DNA of 6,347 nt. It comes from Gammaproteobacteria bacterium. Its GTDB lineage: Bacteria > Pseudomonadota > Gammaproteobacteria > SZUA-229. The stretch lies in the NCBI GenBank assembly GCA_030641945.1, contig DAOWLL010000109.1, positions 1 to 6,347 of the forward strand, written 5' to 3'. The first letter of the stretch is position 1. Each line of letters opens with the position of its first letter. Positions 1 through 5,658 of the stretch are shown piece by piece. A model generated the notes under the pieces. That model did not search any database. It saw only the letters and a program-made list of their open reading frames with translations, and had not been told where the DNA came from. The position numbers and the translations under genes are program-made.

Positions 1-1699
1 TCTCGATCTCATCCAGCAGCAGTACTGAATGCGGCTGTTTGGTAATCGCCTCGGTTAATAAACCGCCGTCGTCAAAGCCCACGTAACCAGGAGGCGCCCC
101 TATCAGGCGAGATACTGTATGGCGCTCCATATATTCGGACATATCGAAGCGCAGCAGTTCAATGCCCATAACCTGTGCCAGTTGCTTGCACACTTCTGTT
201 TTACCCACACCCGTTGGGCCAGAGAACAGGAATGAACCTATTGGCTTGTCGGGGTTACCCAGGCCTGATCGTGACATGCGTATGGATGTCGCCAGTTTGG
301 TTATTGCGTCATCCTGGCCGAATACCACCAGGTTCAAGTCACGTTCCATGTTCTTCAATACTTCTGTATCAGACGTTGATACCGTCTTCGAAGGAATTCG
401 CGCGATTTTTGCAACAATATTCTCAATATCGTTTACATTGACAGATTTCTTGCTGCCCGATTTACCCAGTAAGCGTCGATTTGCGCCCGCTTCATCGATA
501 ACATCAATTGCCTTGTCAGGCAGGAAGCGGTCGGTAATGAATCGTTCTGACAACTCGGCTGCTGCGCGTAACGCGTTGTTGCTGTATTTCACATCATGGT
601 GTTCTTCAAAACGCGTTTTCAGCCCTTTCAGAATGTCAATGGTCTCATCAACCGTAGGCTCGTCGATATCAATCTTCTGAAAACGCCTCGCCAGTGCATG
701 GTCTTTCTCAAAGACGCTGCGGAACTCAGCATAGGTTGTTGAACCGATACACTTGAGGTCACCCGATGCCAGCATCGGCTTGATCAGGTTGGATGCATCC
801 ATGACTCCACCGGAAGCTGAGCCGGCCCCAATGATGGTATGGATTTCATCAATGAAGAGGACAGCGCCATCGGTCTTTTTCAGCTGCCTGAGCACGCCCT
901 TGAGACGTTTCTCGAAATCACCGCGATACTTGGTGCCAGCGACCAGGGCGCCCAGATCAAGAGAATAGATCGTGCTGTGCTTGAGAACATCAGGCACTTC
1001 TTTATCAACAATCTTTTTCGCCAGGCCTTCCGCCAACGCAGTTTTGCCCACACCGGCTTCGCCTACCAGCAAAGGATTGTTTTTTCTACGTCGACATAAT
1101 ATCTGTATGGTGCGTTCAACTTCATCTTCACGGCCGATTAATGGGTCAATGTGGCCCTGCATAGCGCGCTGATTGAGATTGGTCGCAAAATTTTCCAGCG
1201 GCTTATTATCGGAATCGCCTGGCGGTTCTTCGCGAGTTTCATGTTCTATTTTCTGCGTTTCGTCAGAAACTTTGGCAATGCCGTGTGAGATGTAGTTCAC
1301 AACATCAAGACGGCTGACGCCCTGCTTGCCCAGCAGGTAAACCGCCTGTGACTCCTGTTCACCGAACATGGCAACAAGTACATTAGCGCCCACAACTTCC
1401 TTTTTACCGGAAGACTGAACATGAAAAACCGCACGCTGCAGTACGCGCTGAAATCCAAGTGTTGGCTGGACTTCTCCGCTGACTACATCGCTGAAAACGG
1501 GAGTGTTCTTTTCGAGGTATTCATAAAGCTCGCTGCGGATCAGGTTGAGATCGGCCCCACATGCCTGCAACACGGAATTGGCACTGCTATTGTCAAGTAA
1601 AGACAATAGTAAATGTTCGACCGTGATGTATTCATGTCGTTTGTCGCGCGCATCGTTGAATGCCCGGTTCAATGATGATTCAAGTTCTTTACTTAACAT
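1..1699 (-). CDS. clpA: ATP-dependent Clp protease ATP-binding subunit ClpA (N-terminal 566 codons, 3' end outside window)
   Basis: ClpA is the cytosolic AAA+ unfoldase that threads substrates into the ClpP peptidase and takes N-degron substrates from ClpS. The frame is open and unbroken from the ATG at 1699 to the left edge. The start is supported by GAGG eight bases upstream and by the family N-terminus [14 protein letters not shown]. An N-terminal Clp repeat domain covers about residues 1-145. The first AAA+ module has Walker A GEAGVGKT (213-220), pore-loop KYRGDFEKR (Tyr about 258), Walker B VLFIDEIH (280-287) and paired arginines in LARRF (338-339). The second has Walker A GPTGVGKT (494-501), pore-loop GYVGF (Tyr 539) and the start of Walker B LLLDEIE at the edge. 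Every motif is one residue offset from E. coli ClpA (758 residues), so about 190 residues are missing, including the ClpP-docking IGL/IGF loop. Forty bases separate it from clpS, with which it is probably co-transcribed. ClpB and ClpC are excluded by the missing middle coiled-coil domain and by the clpS neighbour. Confidence 0.97.
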   Translation of the reverse strand, partial: MLSKELESSLNRAFNDARDKRHEYITVEHLLLSLLDNSSANSVLQACGADLNLIRSELYEYLEKNTPVFSDVVSGEVQPTLGFQRVLQRAVFHVQSSGKKEVVGANVLVAMFGEQESQAVYLLGKQGVSRLDVVNYISHGIAKVSDETQKIEHETREEPPGDSDNKPLENFATNLNQRAMQGHIDPLIGREDEVERTIQILCRRRKNNPLLVGEAGVGKTALAEGLAKKIVDKEVPDVLKHSTIYSLDLGALVAGTKYRGDFEKRLKGVLRQLKKTDGAVLFIDEIHTIIGAGSASGGVMDASNLIKPMLASGDLKCIGSTTYAEFRSVFEKDHALARRFQKIDIDEPTVDETIDILKGLKTRFEEHHDVKYSNNALRAAAELSERFITDRFLPDKAIDVIDEAGANRRLLGKSGSKKSVNVNDIENIVAKIARIPSKTVSTSDTEVLKNMERDLNLVVFGQDDAITKLATSIRMSRSGLGNPDKPIGSFLFSGPTGVGKTEVCKQLAQVMGIELLRFDMSEYMERHTVSRLIGAPPGYVGFDDGGLLTEAITKQPHSVLLLDEIE

Positions 1700-1739
1700 G
1701 CCTGACGCCTCACATCAGATAGTAAAACAAAATCCTCAT

Positions 1740-2063
1740 CTATGCTTCTTCCATTGTACATAGCAATGGGTGTTGATTAATTTTTGAATATTCATTTACC
1801 TGATCAACTTTTGTTTCAGCAATTTCATGGCTGAATATACCGCAAATACCTTTTCCCCTGGTATGCACAGCCATCATTACTCGTGTTGCCTTGGCGTGAT
1901 CCATCCCAAAAAACGTCATTAAAACCTGTACAACAAACTCCATCGGAGTAAAGTCATCGTTAACCAGTATAACTTTGTACTGTTTCGGTGGCTTTAAATC
2001 AGGCCGTTCTTCTTCTAACGCCAGACCACTGTCATAATCAAAATCCGTTTTATGATCACTCAT
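1740..2063 (-). CDS. clpS: ATP-dependent Clp protease adaptor ClpS
   Basis: ClpS is the small cytosolic adaptor that binds N-terminal Leu, Phe, Tyr or Trp (type 2 N-degrons), hands these proteins to ClpA, and blocks degradation of other ClpAP substrates. The product is 107 residues, against 106 in E. coli. A flexible acidic N-terminal tail (about 1-25), needed in the family for handover to ClpA, precedes the folded core from [14 protein letters not shown]. Known N-degron pocket residues are present: Asn35, Asp36, Thr39, Met41 and His67 within [10 protein letters not shown] and MAVH. The ClpA-contacting face has the family's Glu and Lys (Glu80, Lys85 in EIAETK). The C-terminus [12 protein letters not shown] closely matches E. 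coli. The start is supported by a GAAGG Shine-Dalgarno about six bases upstream. The gene lies directly before clpA on the same strand, its usual place. No feature is missing. Confidence 0.97.
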   Translation of the reverse strand: MSDHKTDFDYDSGLALEEERPDLKPPKQYKVILVNDDFTPMEFVVQVLMTFFGMDHAKATRVMMAVHTRGKGICGIFSHEIAETKVDQVNEYSKINQHPLLCTMEEA

Positions 2064-2081
2064 GACTTACCTTCAGTGTAG

Positions 2082-2109
2082 AACATAGTATCTGATTTTT
2101 CTGTCTCAA
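2082..2109 (-). promoter_or_regulatory. Possible sigma-70 promoter for clpS-clpA
   Basis: Read on the minus strand, TTGAGA (2104-2109) and TATGTT (2082-2087) are separated by 16 bases. They match the sigma-70 -35 and -10 boxes at five of six and four of six positions. The site sits in the 68 bases between the icd remnant's stop and the clpS start. Transcription would begin near 2075, leaving only about a dozen leader bases, barely enough for the Shine-Dalgarno. That short leader and the imperfect -10 make this a weak call. Confidence 0.3.
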
Positions 2110-2131
2110 GACTATCACGCATGAATTTAGA

Positions 2132-2440
2132 TTACATTGCCTTAACAATTACAACACCGAAGCCAGAACAGTTGACTTCATTTACGCCATCAAGCAGGCG
2201 TGTAAAATCTTATTTACCTTAGCTTATTTTGTTACGCCAGTTACCTTATTGATAATCATATCAGCTATTTGTATCCAGCCCAGATGACGCAACATCATCT
2301 GTGCAGACAAAATTGGCAACCCGGGGTTCACTTTAGATTTTACATCAGTAGCGCTTGATGCAATAGTCTCTTGATATTTAAGGGAATTACAAATTGCTTA
2401 AGATCGTAAATACTTGTTCCTGGGACACAGAAATTACAAT
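2132..2440 (-). pseudogene. icd: Decayed 3' end of NADP-type isocitrate dehydrogenase (icd remnant)
   Basis: Translating the minus strand in shifting frames recovers the C-terminus of E. coli-type isocitrate dehydrogenase. Frame one (2224-2334) reads KVNPG, then ILSAQMMLRHLGW, then ADMIIN, and ends at a TAA. Frame two (2132-2209) reads DFTRLLDGVNEVNCSGFG and ends VKAM at the TAA 2132-2134. Compared with E. coli Icd residues 350-416 as I remember them, all 67 positions are collinear and about half are identical. The internal TAA (2224-2226) falls at about residue 386. One base is lost where NADP-contacting Tyr391 should be, while the following Arg of the TRLLDG stretch (Arg395 equivalent) survives. 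Further 5', 2403-2423 reads PGTSIYD, like the enzyme's PGANI region, in a third register, and 2387-2395 keeps traces of its AIFE. The EATHGTAPKYAG stretch between is barely recognisable, and similarity fades at 2440-2465. The first roughly 320 residues are absent. The several independent lesions indicate real decay, not one sequencing error. No product is expected. Confidence 0.88.
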
Positions 2441-2469
2441 GCACTTCTCGTCCGGCGATATGGCTTTTT

Positions 2470-2511
2470 CCTGTTCCTTGCCCCTCACCACTCGTTACTC
2501 GTCCCTGTTTT
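2470..2511. repeat. Degenerate 7-base tandem repeat (about six units, CTCGTCC-like)
   Basis: On the plus strand the stretch falls into six consecutive heptamers, nearly all starting C-T, with clearest units CTCGTTA (2491-2497) and CTCGTCC (2498-2504) and weaker ones such as CTTGCCC (2477-2483) and CTCACCA (2484-2490). An identical CTCGTCC recurs out of register at 2447-2453. The tract is strongly pyrimidine-rich on this strand. It begins exactly at the stop codon of the LPP20 gene and lies between that gene and the icd remnant. It does not form a hairpin and does not resemble a terminator. The periodicity is visible, but the function is unknown. Confidence 0.5.
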
Positions 2512-3548
2512 TATTGCCCGCCTGCAGCAAAGCCGAGAATGGTGCTTTTGAGCTCACTTTTCAGTTTCTGATCAATTTCAGCAAGCATGCGCTGATGCAA
2601 CTGATCCTGCTGCAGCGCCGAGACTTTTACCGGCCACGATCTGTTTCCCAGCACCGTAGCATCGGGATTCGCAAGTCGCACAGTAAGTGTGCCACGCAAC
2701 CAGTACCAACCTTCTGTTTGCATGGCATCCTGTGTTTCCATGCTGGCTGATAACGTATAGCCGACTTCACTGGATGATTGCGCGAAACCGGCATTTGCCA
2801 TTGCAGCCTGTAATACCTTGTCGAGCTGACCAACAGAATCAACCAGCACAACACCCCTGATATTAAGAGATTTCAACGCCTGTTCCTGCTGTTCAGTTAA
2901 CTCCGCAAGGTTCCAGCTTGACGGTTTGCCTGTTCCATTGAGATCGATGATCTTCAATGTTTTCTGCATTGAGTTTCTTTCGGATTGCATCATAATCGCG
3001 TCCTGCAAGTCAGCCACTTTCTGCAGGGGATCCTGGCGGCTGTCTGCATTGGCGATAGTGAAGGCTATTTCACGATCCAGCCGATTAATTTCATTGCGAA
3101 TATTGTTACTTGCCTGGGAACGGTCCAGCACGGCCAGTGCATAATGTGTTAAATCATCCGGGTTCTGCCATAGCTCGGCAATGCGTGCACCATTGATCAT
3201 CCTGTCTGTATGCACGTTAACCGTAGTCGCTATACGTGCTGATGATTGTACCGACTCGGTTCCTTCCACCTTGTGAGTCTGGACATCCTGTGTCGTGGTA
3301 GAGGATTCACGTATCTGTAGTTCAAAGATCTTCGCCAGATTACCCAGCGCACGATCCCGGGCCAGTTCTGCTTTCGATGCAGAACCGCTTGCATAGACAT
3401 AACTGGCATTTGGGTAGTTGGCTGGCTCACCTTCGAGCCAGTCGGGTTTTTCATCGGCATTTACAAGCGCCGAAGACTGCATACATGCTGTCAATAAAAT
3501 ACAAATTAGTGGAAGTATATTTTTGATTACATTAATCATATGCATCAT
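2511..3548 (-). CDS. LPP20-family outer-membrane lipoprotein
   Basis: The 345-residue product begins with a short positively charged segment and hydrophobic stretch ending in lipobox LTA-Cys22, so the mature protein should be lipidated. Met at +2 is not the Asp that retains lipoproteins in the inner membrane, so outer-membrane sorting is likely. Residues about 34-145 match the LPP20 pattern: PDWLEG (35-40), then YVYASGSASKAELARDRALG (50-69), and a closing YALAVLDR (136-143). This family includes Helicobacter Lpp20 and Vibrio FlgP. A predicted helical stretch (about 150-200) follows, then a C-terminal domain with a strand-rich part (about 225-310) that I do not recognise. The ATG directly follows the stop of the upstream gene (TAAATG) with no Shine-Dalgarno, so translation is probably coupled. 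Met2 and Met4 are alternative starts and leave the signal intact. It is last in a three-lipoprotein operon. FlgP is unlikely because no flagellar gene is nearby. The molecular role is unknown. Confidence 0.85.
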   Translation of the reverse strand: MMHMINVIKNILPLICILLTACMQSSALVNADEKPDWLEGEPANYPNASYVYASGSASKAELARDRALGNLAKIFELQIRESSTTTQDVQTHKVEGTESVQSSARIATTVNVHTDRMINGARIAELWQNPDDLTHYALAVLDRSQASNNIRNEINRLDREIAFTIANADSRQDPLQKVADLQDAIMMQSERNSMQKTLKIIDLNGTGKPSSWNLAELTEQQEQALKSLNIRGVVLVDSVGQLDKVLQAAMANAGFAQSSSEVGYTLSASMETQDAMQTEGWYWLRGTLTVRLANPDATVLGNRSWPVKVSALQQDQLHQRMLAEIDQKLKSELKSTILGFAAGGQ

Positions 3549-4868
3549 TTATTTGTTGGTCGCGATGTGAGTTTTCACAGGAATCGGTGCAATCCAGTGG
3601 CGTGTTAAAAAACTTCGCTGCCGGGGCAGTATATTAACGCCGGCATCGATTGTATCTATCACTTTTCCCGCTGCATTAACGATTTCAATACTGACTTGCT
3701 GCTGCCCCGCTGGAAGCATAACGCGCGCCATCTGGATTTCCTTAGGCAATGTTGTCCAGCTTCGGGTGTCGGCGCGTTCAGTAGCCAGATTCGTTACCGT
3801 CAATAGAAACCCGGCAAGCGCATGTTGATCCTGGGCGTGTTTCTGCGCCTGGTATTTAACAACTGCCCTGGCAACTGCGCGCGTCATTACCAGCGGCATA
3901 TCATCATCCAGTGCATGGCGTGCAAGGCTGTCAATATTTTCTACTGTTTCCAGATCGATAAGCTTGCCACTGATGCTCAATCGCGCCTTGTTTGCAGGGG
4001 ACGCTTCGGTTTTATATACAGGGAATGCAACACGCACGGTACTCTGCACTTCCGAGGAAAAGGTCATAATCGATGTTTCTGTTCTAATGGGCGCGAGCCC
4101 GTTATTCAGGATGACAATCAATTCTCCGAAATCGCCGCTGACTTTAGCTGGTTTAAAGTTAGCCAGACCAAATTCGGCTTTCAGGCTGTTATACTCATCC
4201 CACAGCCCCTGGGCTGCCAGCAGGCGCAGCAAGTCCTTTTTCAGCATTACAGGAACTTCAAGCAACTGCTCATTTCCTGTAGCGATATAGAGATCCCTGG
4301 CTTTTCTGTAAGAAACAAGCGCCTGGTCATCTTCACCAAGCGCTTCATAGATCATGCCCGCGAAGTAACGAACGAAGGGATCCTCATCCGGCTGCTCACC
4401 CCACTCCATCATTTTTACATCTGCCTGCAATATCTCAACACGCGCGGAATCAAGTTCGCCCAGTTGCAGGTAGTTCATCGCCATGTATGCGTGCAGCAAA
4501 ATCTGTTCGTATCGATCACCCTTGTAGTCACGTACAGCATCATTGATGGTTAATGATGCGGCGGCATCAGTAATGCTTATTCCATACAGGGATTCCATCT
4601 CTTGTTTGGCAATCTCAAAGATCTGGTTACTGCTGGCATAGTCATCGGTCATACGCCTGAGCATTCCCTTGTTCAGGCATGCGAGCACATCATTCTGGTT
4701 CTCATCCTTTTCTTCAGCAGTGACTCTTGCGAGGTCAGCCCTGCCTGTAAGCAGGTTGTCCCGCATCGAGGTCGCCTGCTTGCTGTAGGTCGCACAGCCA
4801 CCCAGGTACAAGGCAAAAAGCGCGAGTACTATCCGCCCAGGCAGTCCTGAACTAATACCCATAAACAT
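3549..4868 (-). CDS. COG3014-family lipoprotein with TPR-like repeats
   Basis: The 439-residue product has a lipoprotein signal with lipobox LGG-Cys25 and Ala at +2, predicting an outer-membrane lipoprotein facing the periplasm. Residues about 75-225 are helical and contain TPR-like units: AYMAMNYLQLGELDSARVE (127-145) and YFAGMIYEALGEDDQALVSY (168-187), a fold usually used for protein binding. The second half has motifs I associate with the uncharacterised family COG3014: GELIVILNNGLAPIRTE (248-264), ARAVVKYQAQKHA, and TRSWTTLPKEIQMARVMLPA, followed by a probable beta-sandwich end. No enzyme motif is visible. The start could be Met1 or Met3: AGGA lies eight bases before Met1 and GAGG nine before Met3. 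It is the middle gene of the operon, 49 bases after the lpoB-like gene and directly abutting the LPP20 gene. The family assignment comes from memory of these motifs. A scaffold role for its two lipoprotein neighbours is inference. Confidence 0.83.
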   Translation of the reverse strand: MFMGISSGLPGRIVLALFALYLGGCATYSKQATSMRDNLLTGRADLARVTAEEKDENQNDVLACLNKGMLRRMTDDYASSNQIFEIAKQEMESLYGISITDAAASLTINDAVRDYKGDRYEQILLHAYMAMNYLQLGELDSARVEILQADVKMMEWGEQPDEDPFVRYFAGMIYEALGEDDQALVSYRKARDLYIATGNEQLLEVPVMLKKDLLRLLAAQGLWDEYNSLKAEFGLANFKPAKVSGDFGELIVILNNGLAPIRTETSIMTFSSEVQSTVRVAFPVYKTEASPANKARLSISGKLIDLETVENIDSLARHALDDDMPLVMTRAVARAVVKYQAQKHAQDQHALAGFLLTVTNLATERADTRSWTTLPKEIQMARVMLPAGQQQVSIEIVNAAGKVIDTIDAGVNILPRQRSFLTRHWIAPIPVKTHIATNK

Positions 4869-4883
4869 GTGCCTCGTCCTCTC

Positions 4884-4904
4884 ATGTTCTCAGCTAGTGA
4901 ACAT
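4884..4904 (-). other. Intercistronic inverted repeat upstream of the COG3014 gene
   Basis: ATGTTC (4884-4889) and GAACAT (4899-4904) are perfect 6-base inverted copies around a 9-base loop. In the minus-strand transcript this small hairpin lies between the lpoB-like stop and the AGAGGA/GAGG ribosome site of the COG3014 gene. It has no following U-run, so it is not an intrinsic terminator. It could be an mRNA processing or stability element, or chance. Confidence 0.3.
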
Positions 4905-4917
4905 CAGCCTGGAACAA

Positions 4918-5529
4918 TCACCAGCGAAGTCCGCTTTTCTCAATCGTTTTCTTGATTTTCTTCTGTCCAACCCAGACCTTGCGGTTATTTGCCAGATCAA
5001 TCAGTGTGAGATCAACCTGGTAAAAACGCACCTGTTCTCCGGAGATCGCGTCGATGATGGTATTAATCGTACCCTTGAGCATGAAATCAGCACCGGTTTC
5101 CTGTCCCATTGCCTTACGCGTTTCATCAGTAGCGTGCAGGTCCTGGTCCTTGCGCTCAGTGCGAATCTCCTCGCGCTCCTGGCTGGATGCAACAAAATCG
5201 ACTTCACCGGAATTAATCAGGGCACGTTCCATGTCAGCGATGAATGTTCGTGTGTTGATATGTTCGTGACTCAGGTTGCGCACATTACCGACAATAACGG
5301 TAGGTGGTTTTCCCTGCTCTCTGTTGAAACGTGTCAACCAGGATCGTGATAAAGCATCCTGAATCATCTCATCAGCAACAAGCCGGGAGTCGGTATCATT
5401 CCAGTTCCCACTCAGATCCGTCACGCTGTCAGATTCAACACGTGTAACCTGTTGGCCGCACGCCGAAAGCCCGGCCAATACAACAGCGGTAATTAACAAT
5501 GAAATAAGGTTGTTCGTGGTCTTCAGCAT
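4918..5529 (-). CDS. lpoB: LpoB-family lipoprotein (penicillin-binding protein activator-like) with short linker
   Basis: The 203-residue product starts with a lipoprotein signal ending in lipobox LSA-Cys24, with Gly at +2, so it should be anchored in the outer membrane. Residues about 37-203 match the LpoB domain family: GNWNDTDSRLVADEMIQDAL (41-60), TVIVGNVRNLS (77-87), FIADMERALINSGEVDFV (96-113), TGADFMLKGTI (145-155) and YQVDLTLIDLANNRKVW (170-186). In E. coli LpoB crosses the peptidoglycan and stimulates the synthase PBP1b by binding its UB2H domain. That protein has a proline-rich disordered linker of roughly 40-50 residues after the lipid anchor. Here only about 13-20 residues separate Cys24 from the domain, so the same reach is doubtful. 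The ATG has TGGAG six bases upstream. It is the first gene of the lipoprotein operon, divergent from mtaD. The family call is firm, but activation of a PBP is inference and no PBP gene is in the window. Confidence 0.87.
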   Translation of the reverse strand: MLKTTNNLISLLITAVVLAGLSACGQQVTRVESDSVTDLSGNWNDTDSRLVADEMIQDALSRSWLTRFNREQGKPPTVIVGNVRNLSHEHINTRTFIADMERALINSGEVDFVASSQEREEIRTERKDQDLHATDETRKAMGQETGADFMLKGTINTIIDAISGEQVRFYQVDLTLIDLANNRKVWVGQKKIKKTIEKSGLRW

Positions 5530-5563
5530 TGCTTGCTCCAGTTAATTTTTCCTGTATTCAGTT

Positions 5564-5572
5564 TTTATATCA
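5564..5572 (-). promoter_or_regulatory. Possible extended -10 promoter of the lipoprotein operon
   Basis: On the minus strand the site reads TGATATAAA: a TG at 5571-5572, one base, then TATAAA (5564-5569, five of six to the -10 consensus). This is the extended -10 layout that can work without a good -35, and none is seen at 15-18 bases. Initiation near 5557 would give a leader of about 28 bases before the lpoB-like ATG, including its Shine-Dalgarno. The neighbouring palindrome ATGATCAT (5572-5579) could be a regulator site or chance. Confidence 0.4.
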
Positions 5573-5607
5573 TGATCATCAGAGAATAGCATGAACTGCA
5601 TCACAAA

Positions 5608-5658
5608 ATGGCCATCCCCTTGCGCGCAGGCAGAACAGCAGGTATCTTCCCCGCATGA
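5608..5658 (+). other. 16-codon open frame overlapping the mtaD start (possible leader peptide)
   Basis: An ATG at 5608 opens a frame encoding MAIPLRAGRTAGIFPA. Its TGA (5656-5658) shares ATGA with the mtaD start (5655-5657), the layout of translationally coupled genes. The mtaD ATG itself has only a distant AGG (12 bases away), so coupling would make sense. Against it, no Shine-Dalgarno is seen before the small frame, and so short an ORF can arise by chance. Confidence 0.22.

Noticed and set aside
162..680. 172-codon open frame on the plus strand
   Set aside because: It lies antisense to the second half of the clpA coding region, which is intact and strongly conserved.
1710..1739. Nine-residue open frame starting directly after the clpS stop, in the clpS-clpA gap
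   Set aside because: It has no distinctive content, and the gap is explained as an ordinary intercistronic space with the clpA Shine-Dalgarno.
2250..2263. TGATAATCATATCA, close to a Fur-box half-site pattern
   Set aside because: It reads on the minus strand as the ADMII codons of the icd remnant, and it is about 187 bases from the nearest start codon with no promoter around it.
2281..2301. Perfect 7-base inverted repeat CAGATGA / TCATCTG, like an operator or hairpin
   Set aside because: It falls within the Icd-derived QMMLRHL codons of the icd remnant, so coding ancestry explains it better than a regulatory role, and it has no T-run.
2318..2328. AACCC-G-GGGTT palindrome
   Set aside because: It encodes part of the VNPGL stretch of the icd remnant, and a one-base loop cannot form a hairpin.
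2511..3548. Assignment of the LPP20 protein as flagellar FlgP
   Set aside because: No flagellar gene is nearby, the protein is much longer than FlgP, and its neighbours are LpoB-like and COG3014 lipoproteins.
3822..4553. 243-codon open frame on the plus strand
   Set aside because: It is antisense to the COG3014 gene, which has a lipoprotein signal and family motifs. The plus-strand translation is Cys-, Phe- and His-rich with no recognisable domain.
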